Source of the DNA: Aporhodopirellula aestuarii
GTDB lineage: Bacteria > Planctomycetota > Planctomycetia > Pirellulales > Pirellulaceae
Reading direction: 5' to 3'
NCBI RefSeq assembly: GCF_023701485.1
Contig: NZ_JAMQBK010000097.1
Coordinates: 1-41,472, forward strand
Length of the DNA stretch: 41,472 nt
Made by a program: the position numbers and the translations under genes. Positions 7,040 to 14,505 of the stretch are shown here, in pieces. Below the pieces are notes generated by a model. That model was not told the origin of the DNA. It was given only the letters and a program-made list of their open reading frames with translations, and did no database searches. Every line of letters begins with the position of its first letter. Within the stretch, counting starts at the first letter, position 1.

Positions 7040-7226
7040 AACGGAATGGATTGCGGTCGGGATTTGACAACCACGCAGGACGCGAAGAGCACGCAAGATG
7101 GAATTTGATCACCTTTCGCACCGCGTGATTGGATGTGCAATTGAGGTTCACCCCACAACGGAAATAGTCGTTCTCACGAATGCCCCCAGACACGGAGTGG
7201 AGAAGCAAGTCCCAACTGCCAACCAC
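7040..7226 (+). pseudogene. GxxExxY (PDDEXK_3) gene 5' fragment, module copy 2
   Basis: The same module as at 597-792: leader GGATTGCGGTCGG and GACAACCACGCAGGAC, start codon at 7098, then MEFDHLSHRVIGCAIEVH, close to the GxxExxY family N-terminus, then loss of the frame after about 20 codons and a TTCTCACGAATGCCCCCAGACACGGAG segment. There is no intact nuclease-like domain. It directly follows an attC right core. The attC expected on its other side is not visible; the PL6 gene lies there instead. Confidence 0.6.
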
Positions 7227-7352
7227 AGATCACTTCCGCCCCGTTTCCATGTCGTCACGAGCGTGACTGGCCGATTCGCGAAGCACCGGATTTGAGTAAA
7301 CGTAAAACGAATCGCGAAACCGCCGCCGCACTACCGCCAAAGCAGGATGACT

Positions 7353-8918
7353 TTATCTCGCTGCGGGGATCACATCGGCCAGCGGGAAGCTGACACCGAC
7401 ATCCTTTAACGTCAGAGGATGCGACGTGGCCGTGCCAGACGCGCCGGAAACTTCGTCGGCTCCAATGTCCATTCCCCGCGTCGGTCGTCGTTTACCTTCC
7501 ACATCCCACTGAACCGACATCCCAATGGCTACCGCACGGTCGGCTGCTGGACCGAATTCGCTCGGTCGATAACGCCCCTCGACCAGCTCCAATTCGGGAT
7601 CGTTTGTCAAGGATGCAAAGTGCGGACGCGCAAGATCGCCGAACATCAGATTTCCGGTCCAGTGGAGGTTATCCGGCGGCAGGTCCACTTTGACCAAGGC
7701 GTCGACTGAGCTGACGACGAGATTATTGGCAAAGATTCCTCGCGGAGCTCGGTTGCCTTTTTCGCTGCTTAATAAAATGCTGCGACGACAGTTCACGAAC
7801 GTGTTGTGGGCCACGATGATCCCATCGACTGCCTGATATCCGTTTCCCGAACCGCCCGTTGGTTCCTTGCCTCCCAAAATCGATAATGCCGCATTCCAGG
7901 TGGTGCCCGTGAGATCTTGAAAGTAGTTATTGACGATCACATGATGACTGTCACTGATGCGGACTCCGCCACTATCAGTCGCTCCGTCGCCAAAGAAGTA
8001 GTTTCCCTCCACGTGAGCGTGATGGCCGTGCCGCAACACTAACGCGCCGTTGCATTGGCAAAACGTATTGGCCTCGAACCGGTTGTGACTGGATTTGCAA
8101 CTGATGATTTCGTTTTCGCCATCACAGCGAACAAACAGATTCTTCTTCACCACGCAGCGAGCCGACTTATTCTGATCTCCGCTGAAGCCGATCCGAATCG
8201 TCTCGTTGTCGGTTCCCGGTTGAAACGCGATATCGGAAAAATAGTTGTGCTGAATCAGGTGTTCAGCCGATTGATCCGCCGCCAGCTCGCCCAATTCGAC
8301 CGTCAGCAACGCGCCCCGCTTTTTCTTTCCCAAAAACGTACAACGCTCAATCGTGTTGAATCGCCCGTACATCAAGACCCACTTGGACGTGTCATCTTCA
8401 CCGCGCAAATTCGTTAGTGCACAATCCCGCAAAGTGACGTACTCAGCCGCCTGACCTGAGTTGCCGCGAAATTGAATCGTGTTGTACGCGTTGGTGACGT
8501 CTTCTGGTCCGCCAGCAAAATGAAACCCCTGGATCGTCCACCACCGGGTTCCAATCCGAATTTGGCTTTCGCCCCGAAACACAACCTGACCGGGATGGGC
8601 GGCGGCGAGCACGATGGGAGACGACTCGGTTCCATCCGCCCCTTCGATGTTCAATTCCACGTCTTTGTACTCACCGTCAGCCCAGACAATGGTATCTCCC
8701 GGCTTGACGCGATTCGATTCGATCAGCGATTCCAACTCGTCGGCTGAATCAACGCGGTGTTCGTTGCCGACTGCCGATAGGATCGCGGTCAGAAACAAGA
8801 AGATCGCGACAACTGCCGAGGCAGCGGTACTCGTCAGGAGTTTTGATGGGTTCGGCAGCTTCGATCTGTTAGGTGATGAACCAAAGTCTTGACCAATTCT
8901 GCTGCTTGATACTTTCAT
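7353..8918 (-). CDS. Polysaccharide lyase family 6 (alginate lyase/chondroitinase B-like)
   Basis: A 521-residue right-handed beta-helix lyase. An N-terminal hydrophobic segment (about residues 28-50) is the signal peptide or anchor, then the PL6 domain starts near DSADELESLIESNRVKPGDTIVWADG. Family-typical features are the repeated short beta-helix rungs, ENEIISCKSSHNRFEANTF and LVLRHGHHAHVEGNYFFG. K275 (in ISCKSS) and R296 (in LRHG) match the catalytic Lys and Arg of chondroitinase B by position and context. PL6 enzymes cleave uronate-containing polysaccharides, most often alginate, by beta-elimination; the exact substrate cannot be read here. It is divergent from a GH16 gene and interrupts the cassette array, which suggests a joint role in algal glycan breakdown. 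Confidence 0.9.
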   Translation of the reverse strand: MKVSSSRIGQDFGSSPNRSKLPNPSKLLTSTAASAVVAIFLFLTAILSAVGNEHRVDSADELESLIESNRVKPGDTIVWADGEYKDVELNIEGADGTESSPIVLAAAHPGQVVFRGESQIRIGTRWWTIQGFHFAGGPEDVTNAYNTIQFRGNSGQAAEYVTLRDCALTNLRGEDDTSKWVLMYGRFNTIERCTFLGKKKRGALLTVELGELAADQSAEHLIQHNYFSDIAFQPGTDNETIRIGFSGDQNKSARCVVKKNLFVRCDGENEIISCKSSHNRFEANTFCQCNGALVLRHGHHAHVEGNYFFGDGATDSGGVRISDSHHVIVNNYFQDLTGTTWNAALSILGGKEPTGGSGNGYQAVDGIIVAHNTFVNCRRSILLSSEKGNRAPRGIFANNLVVSSVDALVKVDLPPDNLHWTGNLMFGDLARPHFASLTNDPELELVEGRYRPSEFGPAADRAVAIGMSVQWDVEGKRRPTRGMDIGADEVSGASGTATSHPLTLKDVGVSFPLADVIPAAR

Positions 8919-9389
8919 GCTGTGGCTGATCGTTGCGAGGGTAGACCGGAGGTATGAATGCGATCGGGAGCGGTGACCGCTGATGTTTTAGACGAGCAGG
9001 ACACCGTCGATTTTAATGACTCCGACGATGTCCGCGTCTTTTGTGGAGATCGCAAACGTCGATCGCAGATTACTGGCCGGTCAAACATCAGCAAGCTCGT
9101 TGACGAGTGGCACATCCGAAAGTCAGGGGAGGAAATCCGAAACCGATCGTTGTCGCCGACGATCGGAGCTACCTGAAACGCAAAACTTCGATGCCCTTTT
9201 CTTGTTTGTCCCTTCTTTACAAGCCGCCGCAATAAATACTACAATATGACGTATCGCGGTTCAGCGATAGAGCGTGGGCGCGGCAGGTGATTATCGAATC
9301 GATGCTCCGATGCCGTTCGCTGGGTCCTTATGCGGCCGGGGCCAAGTTCGCTTTCATTTCGGTGCAATTCAATTCTTTTGGAGAATGCG
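8919..9389. other. Divergent intergenic region between PL6 and GH16 genes
   Basis: No credible gene is seen in these 471 bases. It must hold the promoters of both genes. The plus-strand promoter candidate at 9216-9245 is listed separately. I see no clear operator palindrome. Confidence 0.6.
9216..9245 (+). promoter_or_regulatory. Candidate sigma70-type promoter of the GH16 gene
   Basis: TTTACA (9216-9221), 18-base spacer, TACAAT (9240-9245). Both boxes are close to consensus in an AT-richer patch about 145 bases before the gene start. Confidence 0.5.
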
Positions 9390-10814
9390 GTGGTGATGTC
9401 ACTCAATCGTGTGAATTTTCTGTCGCTTGTGATCGGGCTGGCGTGGTTGACGATCGCTTCCGCCGACGAATCGTCTCCCAACGTATATCCTGCGTCGGAT
9501 CCCTCCAATCAAGGTGGTTGGGTTTTGAACCCTCACGTCAGTGACGAGTTCGAGACGGCGCCGTTGGATGCGGACAAGTGGTTGATTCAAGGCACCGACG
9601 GAGTGCTGAAGTCGAACTGGATCGGGCGTGCGCCGTCTCAGTTTTCGACTGATAACGTGCGGATCGAAGACGGGATGCTGAAGTTGCAAGCGCGATGGGA
9701 ACCGGATTTCGAGTTTTCGAAAAAGCGAGATTTCTCGTGGAAGGAAAAGAAGGAGGGACTCGCGTACGAAAACATCACCACCGCCGCTGTGATCTGCAAA
9801 AACGAGTTTCTCTATGGCTACATGGAGATCCGATGCAAAGCTGCGGACGCTTCCGTCACGAGCGCGTTTTGGGCGACGGGCAGCAAGACGGAGTTGGACG
9901 TGTTCGAGTTTTCGGGACGCCCCAAACAGAGACACAAATCGCATCTGGAGTCGGAATTGTGGTCGTCGATTCACGACTGGTCGAAGAAGGGCGGACCGAC
10001 AACATGGACCGACCGACTGCAGTTGGATTTCAAAGTGGCGGAGGGATTTCATGTCTACGGACTCGACTGGGATCCGGAATACTTGAAGTTCTACGCCGAC
10101 GGCAAACTGGTCCGCACGGTGCTGCGTCAAGAGATGGGTGATGATGCGTGGGTGATCACCGGACCGATTGCCATCTGGGTCGACTCCGAGACGTTCCCGT
10201 GGCACGGCATCCCAGACGAAGAAGATTTGCCAGTCGACTACGAGATCGACTACATCCGAGTCTGGCAAAAGCCGAACTACCAGGTCAGACCTCGCGAGGT
10301 CGAGTCAGAAGAGCCAGCTGTCTCCGATCATGCCTCCTTACCGAATGAAGTTTCGTTCGACTTTGAGGGCCCGATCCGTGTGGGCGAGCAACAGCACGAT
10401 TGGTGGATTGCCGAAGACTCGCGTCCTTACTTTCGAATCAGCAATGAGCAGCCATTGACCGGAGTTCGGTCGCTCAAGTTTTCCCACACCAGCCAACTAA
10501 ACGAGAAAGCGGTGGCGTTCGCACCCAACGGTTGCTTGACATTACCTGCGGGCGAACACGTTCTCTCCCTGAAAGTTTGGCTCGAACCGAACTGTACGAC
10601 CAAACGAATTCACGTCATCCTGGACGATCCCTGGCTGGAGCTCAAACCGTTCGATCTCACCGGTCTCGCGACTGGAAAGTGGATCACGTTGTCGCAAACC
10701 TTCCAACGTCAGGGTGCGTCCGGGAGCCAAGACCGACCTCGAATTGTCGTGACCGCGGACGACGCTGGTGAGGAAGGCAGCACTCTCTTTATCGACGCGT
10801 TTTCGATCCGTTGA
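9390..10814 (+). CDS. Secreted GH16 glycoside hydrolase (agarase/porphyranase/carrageenase-like)
   Basis: About 474 residues. I take the GTG at 9390 because GGAG lies 6 bases upstream; the ATG at 9396 is the alternative and the open frame extends to 9330. A signal peptide (FLSLVIGLAWLTIASA) is followed by a GH16 domain of about 260 residues. Its active site is ELDVFE, the ExDxxE form with a beta-bulge found in the algal galactan hydrolases of this family; the two glutamates are nucleophile and acid/base. WDPEYLKFYADGKLVR and DYIRVWQ are typical GH16 strands. The last 150 residues (VSFDFEGP to the end) form a separate beta-sandwich that looks like a carbohydrate-binding domain. Agar, porphyran and carrageenan are all possible substrates. 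Confidence 0.88.
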   Translation: MVMSLNRVNFLSLVIGLAWLTIASADESSPNVYPASDPSNQGGWVLNPHVSDEFETAPLDADKWLIQGTDGVLKSNWIGRAPSQFSTDNVRIEDGMLKLQARWEPDFEFSKKRDFSWKEKKEGLAYENITTAAVICKNEFLYGYMEIRCKAADASVTSAFWATGSKTELDVFEFSGRPKQRHKSHLESELWSSIHDWSKKGGPTTWTDRLQLDFKVAEGFHVYGLDWDPEYLKFYADGKLVRTVLRQEMGDDAWVITGPIAIWVDSETFPWHGIPDEEDLPVDYEIDYIRVWQKPNYQVRPREVESEEPAVSDHASLPNEVSFDFEGPIRVGEQQHDWWIAEDSRPYFRISNEQPLTGVRSLKFSHTSQLNEKAVAFAPNGCLTLPAGEHVLSLKVWLEPNCTTKRIHVILDDPWLELKPFDLTGLATGKWITLSQTFQRQGASGSQDRPRIVVTADDAGEEGSTLFIDAFSIR

Positions 10815-11046
10815 TACGAATGAAAACATTTCCGGGAGAGACAAACGGATTTGGGCGGACTTAAGAAAACGCCGTCGTATTAAAGATGGTTTTCGCGGAT
10901 GGGCGAGCGTAAATCATGGACGGACGGTTTCGCCGGCCCGCGATCACAGCCTGTTAAGGCCCCAAAGGGTTCAGATCTCTCTTACGCCCACGGCCCGCCA
11001 GTTGGTGCCATGCCGAACCGTGCGTACCCGAAAGAGAGTAGACACG
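10815..11046. other. Gene-free stretch after the GH16 gene
   Basis: No credible gene, terminator or known repeat is visible here; short open frames lack family signs and start sites. Confidence 0.4.
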
Positions 11047-11085
11047 GTCACGCTCACGTCCTCTAATAGTGGGCGTGAGCGTGAC
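11047..11085. repeat. Perfect 12-bp inverted repeat (hairpin)
   Basis: GTCACGCTCACG (11047-11058) pairs exactly with CGTGAGCGTGAC (11074-11085). A wobble pair and CC/GG extend the stem inward, leaving a 9-base loop. There is no T-run, so it is not a classical intrinsic terminator. It abuts the candidate attC at 11086. Confidence 0.7.
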
Positions 11086-11170
11086 GGCAACCGAGTTGAT
11101 ATCGTCGGTCACCCTGCGCCCCCCGGACTCAATTCATCACCGCCAGCCGGTGAGAAGTAATTGGTTCTGC
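11086..11170 (+). repeat. Candidate attC site 13 (right part convincing)
   Basis: The right part CCAGCCGGTGA, spacer and right core GTTCTGC (11164-11170) match site 6 and the 2847 right end. The left arm TCACC-CTG-GC pairs partially. The left core GGCAACC is weak. It precedes the next plus-strand small gene. Confidence 0.4.
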
Positions 11171-11205
11171 TGTCAATTCCCAAACCTAAGGTGGCTACGT
11201 CAATC

Positions 11206-11721
11206 ATGTCGACACACGTTCGCCTGGGTTGCATCTCGTTATGTCTCGCGCTGTTCCCGATATCGGTCACCAGTGGATCGGATTCGGAATGGGACTACAC
11301 GCATCATGGCTCCATGGGTATCTCGGAAGCCCACGCAGGACGCGCAGGAAAGTTCCGCACTTACGAATGCACGACGACTGACTCTCCGGAGAAAGTCGTA
11401 TTATGGTACGCAAAGCGACTGGGGCTACCGAGTGATCACAGTCTTGTGACGACCGCAGAGAAGGGTTTCTCGAACCTTGAAAGTCAAAGACTAATCAAGA
11501 ATGCGTACGGCCATGACACGGACGACCGCAAGGACCACACGACGATGGTCGCTTTCCTTGCTGCGAAACATGTTCACATAACATTTTTGCATCGCCCCAG
11601 TTTTGACGGCAAGAAGGACGTTACCATCTCGATAGCCAAAGTGCCGGATGGGAGAACGAGCATTGCCGTCATTCAGCCGGTCGTCGGGCAGTTTCGTTCG
11701 TCCGATAGCGATCCCGAGTGA
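11206..11721 (+). CDS. Small secreted protein, unknown function
   Basis: From ATG 11206 the 171-residue product starts with a signal peptide (RLGCISLCLALFPISVTSG). The frame is open from a TTG at 11161 but that part overlaps an attC. The mature part has a segment PEKVVLWYAKRLGLPSDHSL resembling a small alpha-beta domain and a basic, Ser/Asp C-terminus. I recognise no family. The stop lies one base before the left core TCAGAAC of the next attC. It is a cassette gene by position, on the far side of the inserted PL6/GH16 pair. Confidence 0.6.
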   Translation: MSTHVRLGCISLCLALFPISVTSGSDSEWDYTHHGSMGISEAHAGRAGKFRTYECTTTDSPEKVVLWYAKRLGLPSDHSLVTTAEKGFSNLESQRLIKNAYGHDTDDRKDHTTMVAFLAAKHVHITFLHRPSFDGKKDVTISIAKVPDGRTSIAVIQPVVGQFRSSDSDPE

Positions 11722-11811
11722 TCAGAACCATCACATGCACCGAAGCCGGGATTGCGGTCAATCGCTGATGGGACATCAACTGCCCCGACTCGGTGACGTG
11801 TGAAGTGATTC
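11722..11811 (+). repeat. attC site 14
   Basis: Left core TCAGAAC (11722-11728), arm CACCGA-A-GCCGGG against CCCGACTCGGTG with the unpaired A, right core GTGATTC followed by GAC (11805-11814). Length is 90 bp. Confidence 0.7.
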
Positions 11812-11913
11812 GACCGCACACGGGCATGGCTGCTGACGACAACATACGACCAATCCACACCAAACGAAACTTTTGACGGACGCTGACCACTATTGAGGGA
11901 CAGGCAACGACCA

Positions 11914-12375
11914 GTGCAAATATCGATTCGCATACTGCTTGCCATCGTTGCCATGCTCGCGATTTGCGTTGCGGGTGCTCTCAACGGTCCGCCGATTGCC
12001 TGGGTTGCCGCGACGCTTCTCGGCGTCGCCTTTGTAATGCAGGCTATCAATGCCGCCATCGGAAGTGGCAACCGGCGCAGTTTCGCGATCGGATTGCTCA
12101 TCCCATCGGCCGCATACCTACTGCTGACTTTCGTCGTCAGCGAACATGAATATGCGACCTCAAACGGACGCTTGCCAACGACCCAACTGTTTCAGTCAAT
12201 GGCGAGGTCCAAATACAGTGACCAGACCATGAAGCTGAAAGATTTCTCCAACGAACTTCGTGGCGTTCGCGATACGATGCCGCTTGGTCACCTCTGTGTT
12301 GCGATGACGCTCGGGATTGCCGGCGGTTACTACGCGTTGTGGATTCGCCGCCGAGACATCCCAGACGCCGGCTAG
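11914..12375 (+). CDS. FSIxxLL-type small membrane protein
   Basis: From GTG 11914 the protein starts MQISIRILLAIVAMLAICVAG, the ISIxxLL variant of the anchor seen at 4800 and 5379. About 153 residues contain roughly four membrane segments: residues 6-21, a second at IAWVAATLLGVAFVMQAINA, a third at FAIGLLIPSAAYLLLTFVV and a last one at MTLGIAGGYYALWI, with a polar loop of about 40 residues before the last. An in-frame TTG at 11893 is the alternative start. Function is unknown. The TAG stop lies in the left core GGCTAGC of the next site. Confidence 0.6.
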   Translation: MQISIRILLAIVAMLAICVAGALNGPPIAWVAATLLGVAFVMQAINAAIGSGNRRSFAIGLLIPSAAYLLLTFVVSEHEYATSNGRLPTTQLFQSMARSKYSDQTMKLKDFSNELRGVRDTMPLGHLCVAMTLGIAGGYYALWIRRRDIPDAG

Positions 12376-12459
12376 CAATCGCGTGTATGCGAGTTGGGCG
12401 TCCGGCGGTTAGGAAATAGAAAATCCTTCGCCCATACCGGGTGAAGCGCACCGTTCCAC
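12369..12459 (+). repeat. Candidate attC site 15 (degenerate)
   Basis: Left core GGCTAGC (12369-12375) overlaps the gene stop; TTGGGCG pairs with CGCCCAT and the outer arms partially; right core GTTCCAC (12453-12459). Length is 91 bp. The third GxxExxY fragment follows directly. Confidence 0.55.
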
Positions 12460-12660
12460 ACGTGGATTTTGCGTTCGGAATCGACAACCACGCTGAACTT
12501 GAAGAGCACGAAGGTTGCAATACGACATTCTCTCGAATCGCGTGATCGGATGTGTGATCGAAGTTCATCACACGTTGGTAATAATGGTTCTCACGGAGGC
12601 ACCAAAACACGGAGTAGAGGGATCAACTCCCAACTCCCAACTCCCAACTCCCCATCTCTG
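12460..12660 (+). pseudogene. GxxExxY (PDDEXK_3) gene 5' fragment, module copy 3
   Basis: Third copy of the module: GACAACCACGCTGAAC leader, TTG at 12515 in place of ATG, QYDILSNRVIGCVIEVHHTL, then TTCTCACGGAGGCACCAAAACACGGAG and four CAACTCCC-like units. The family frame is lost at the same codon as in the other two copies. It forms the right end of the visible array. Confidence 0.6.
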
Positions 12661-12689
12661 CGTCTCGCGAAGCGGGTTACGTCCGCAAC

Positions 12690-12836
12690 TCTCGGTCTCG
12701 GGGGGGCGTCGATTTCATTACTGCGTGATTTCAAATGTAGCGGAACGGACAAAGCCGTCCGGTAACGCTGGACCGGACGGCTTGCGCCGTTCCGCTAAGA
12801 AAAGCACTAAAACAATCGATGTCCCGAGAGACCGAG
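12690..12836 (+). repeat. Dispersed palindromic element, complete copy
   Basis: Outer inverted repeat CTCTCGGTCTCGGG ... CCCGAGAGACCGAG, then GCGTCGATT / AATCGATG, a left block TTCAAATGTAGCGGAACGG, the central palindrome GCCGTCCGGT-loop-ACCGGACGGC, and CCGTTCCGCTAA with CACTAAAACAATCGAT at the right. It encodes nothing and looks like a non-autonomous mobile or REP-like element. Confidence 0.75.
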
Positions 12837-13243
12837 CTACGTGAGAAGGTGGTGCACTCTTTGCCGCGGCCGAGTAAGGACGACGGGGAGCGGAGCCAAT
12901 TCGTATGCGCCTGCCCCCTTTCTACTATGCATGAAAGCGTCTCGCAAACTTTGGTATCGTTGGCCCCGACTTGCGGGCGGCAGGGAAGTGGGCTCGGCCC
13001 ATGGTTTGACAGCCCTCGGCCCACTCTTGGATCTCGTATTTTCATGATACCCATAGTCCGGTAAAGCCAAATCAGCCATCTTCTCAATGCCCCCTGCAAA
13101 CCTGCTTATAATGGAACTCTGGGTGGGCACAAACGTGATCAAATTCGTTCATTGTTGGTGGGGACGTGTGATTCCTTGATCCGGTTCCCACCCCAGTCCT
13201 GCGTCATCCCTTTGCTCATCGTTCTCTTGAGTGACTGACCTTC
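12837..13243. other. Gene-free region upstream of the NYN gene
   Basis: No credible gene in 407 bases. GCTTATAATGG (TATAAT at 13107-13112) is a good -10 box for the downstream gene, but no convincing -35 box is at the right distance. Confidence 0.45.
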
Positions 13244-13969
13244 ATGGCTACCAAAAGTCTTCACGACAGCATCGCGTTATTGATTGATGCGGACAACGCA
13301 CCCGCGACCAAGATCGACTTTATCATCTCCGAACTGGCCACCTACGGTATCGTGAATATTCGCAAAGCCTACGGGAACTGGACCAAGCGTCCGCTCGATG
13401 GTTGGGTCAAGGTGCTGCATGAATATGCGATCACACCCAAACAGTGTTTTGATTTGGTGAAAGGAAAAAACGCCACCGACATGGCGTTGCTGATCGACGC
13501 GATGGACATCCTCTACACCAAACAGGTCAGCACCTTCGGCCTCGTTTCTTCCGATTGTGACTTCACCCCGTTGGTTCTGCGGATCCGCGAAGACGGCAAG
13601 CAGGTGATCGGGTTCGGTCGCCAAAACTCGCCCGAACCCTTCGTACTGGCGTGCAGCCATTTCATTTATCTCGATGAAGAGGACACCAGCAAAACGCCAC
13701 AGAACAAAAAAGAGAACTCAGTCTCCTCGCTCAAACAGAACACCAAGTTGATGAACACGCTTCGCACGGCGGTCAAAGAAGCCAGCGACGAAGACGGCTG
13801 GGCATCGCTCGCTCCTGTCGGGTCACACATTTCCAATCAAGGACCGTTCAATCACCGCACCTACGGTTTTCGCAAACTCAGCGACCTGTTCGAAGCGATC
13901 GATCTCTTCGAGGTCAAAAAGACCAAACACGCTGGTCGATCGTCGATCCGTGTCCGGTTGCGGAGATGA
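13244..13969 (+). CDS. NYN-domain putative ribonuclease with C-terminal OST-HTH/LOTUS domain
   Basis: A 241-residue protein of the LabA/DUF88 type. The NYN (PIN-like) domain covers about residues 8-145, with acidic residues in the right places: D15, D17 and N18 (LLIDADNAP), D79 and D85 (KGKNATDMALLIDAMD) and D104/D106 (SSDCDFTPL). These would bind the metal for RNA cleavage. After a KENSVSSLKQ linker, residues 170-240 have the LOTUS pattern (GWASLAPVGSHI ... GFRKLSDLFEAI ... VRLRR), an RNA-binding winged helix. The family is widespread, with unclear targets. It stands alone. A GAGTGACTGACC stretch precedes the ATG without a strong ribosome site. Confidence 0.88.
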   Translation: MATKSLHDSIALLIDADNAPATKIDFIISELATYGIVNIRKAYGNWTKRPLDGWVKVLHEYAITPKQCFDLVKGKNATDMALLIDAMDILYTKQVSTFGLVSSDCDFTPLVLRIREDGKQVIGFGRQNSPEPFVLACSHFIYLDEEDTSKTPQNKKENSVSSLKQNTKLMNTLRTAVKEASDEDGWASLAPVGSHISNQGPFNHRTYGFRKLSDLFEAIDLFEVKKTKHAGRSSIRVRLRR

Positions 13970-14001
13970 GGGGTTGTGTGGGTAGGTGGGTTTCTTTTGT
14001 A

Positions 14002-14049
14002 GCTGTGGCTTCTAGCCGCAGACCAGAGATTGCTGCGGCTGGAAGCAAC
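14002..14049. repeat. Dispersed hairpin repeat GTGGCTTCTAGCCGC, copy 1
   Basis: GTGGCTTCTAGCCGCAG (14005-14021) and CTGCGGCTGGAAGCAAC (14033-14049) form an imperfect stem. The same repeat is better formed at 23770-23821. Confidence 0.6.
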
Positions 14050-14086
14050 GGGTAATCCGACTACCGTCGGATGAGTCTTGGAGGGC

Positions 14087-14107
14087 CCCCGTCTCGGAGA
14101 GACGGGG
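14087..14107. repeat. 9-bp perfect hairpin after the NYN gene
   Basis: CCCCGTCTC, loop GGA, GAGACGGGG. No T-run follows. It resembles the GAGACCGAG flanks of the palindromic element and continues as GCTACGTG, as those do, so it is probably a repeat remnant and not a terminator. Confidence 0.5.
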
Positions 14108-14395
14108 CTACGTGGGTTGGCTGCGTGGGCTAGTTACGTGAATGAAGAACGGCGAGGGGGCGAATGATGGCGACGTTGGCTGTTCGACGCTGATTTCCCA
14201 ATTTCCGGGTGCCGCGAAAACTTGACAGGCTCAGTTTGATTTTTCACGGAAGATAAAAGGCGTCCTTCCGCTCGGCCTCAATGCGTCTGTTTTCTGCCGC
14301 ACACCAGCGGAAGGGGGCTCATTCACACAAACGCTCCGTTCCCGTGTGCCCCAGCGTGATTCTCACCGCACCAGTCTGCTTCAACTTGCCGCCCG

Positions 14396-14424
14396 TTGAA
14401 AAATTCCGCAAACAAAACGACAAT
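14396..14424 (+). promoter_or_regulatory. Candidate promoter of the aldolase gene
   Basis: TTGAAA (14396-14401), 17-base spacer, GACAAT (14419-14424), about 80 bases before the chosen ATG. The -10 box matches 4 of 6 consensus positions. Confidence 0.35.
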
Positions 14425-14505
14425 GCCGACCTGGAAATTTGGTTTTCCAGAAGTCGCAACTTTTCTTTGCAAAATTTTTGTAGCCATCTACCAGAACTTA
14501 ATCTC

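Noticed and set aside
12620..12652. CAACTCCC tandem units as a possible CRISPR or satellite
   Set aside because: Units are 8 bp without spacers; it is a short simple repeat and part of the GxxExxY module.
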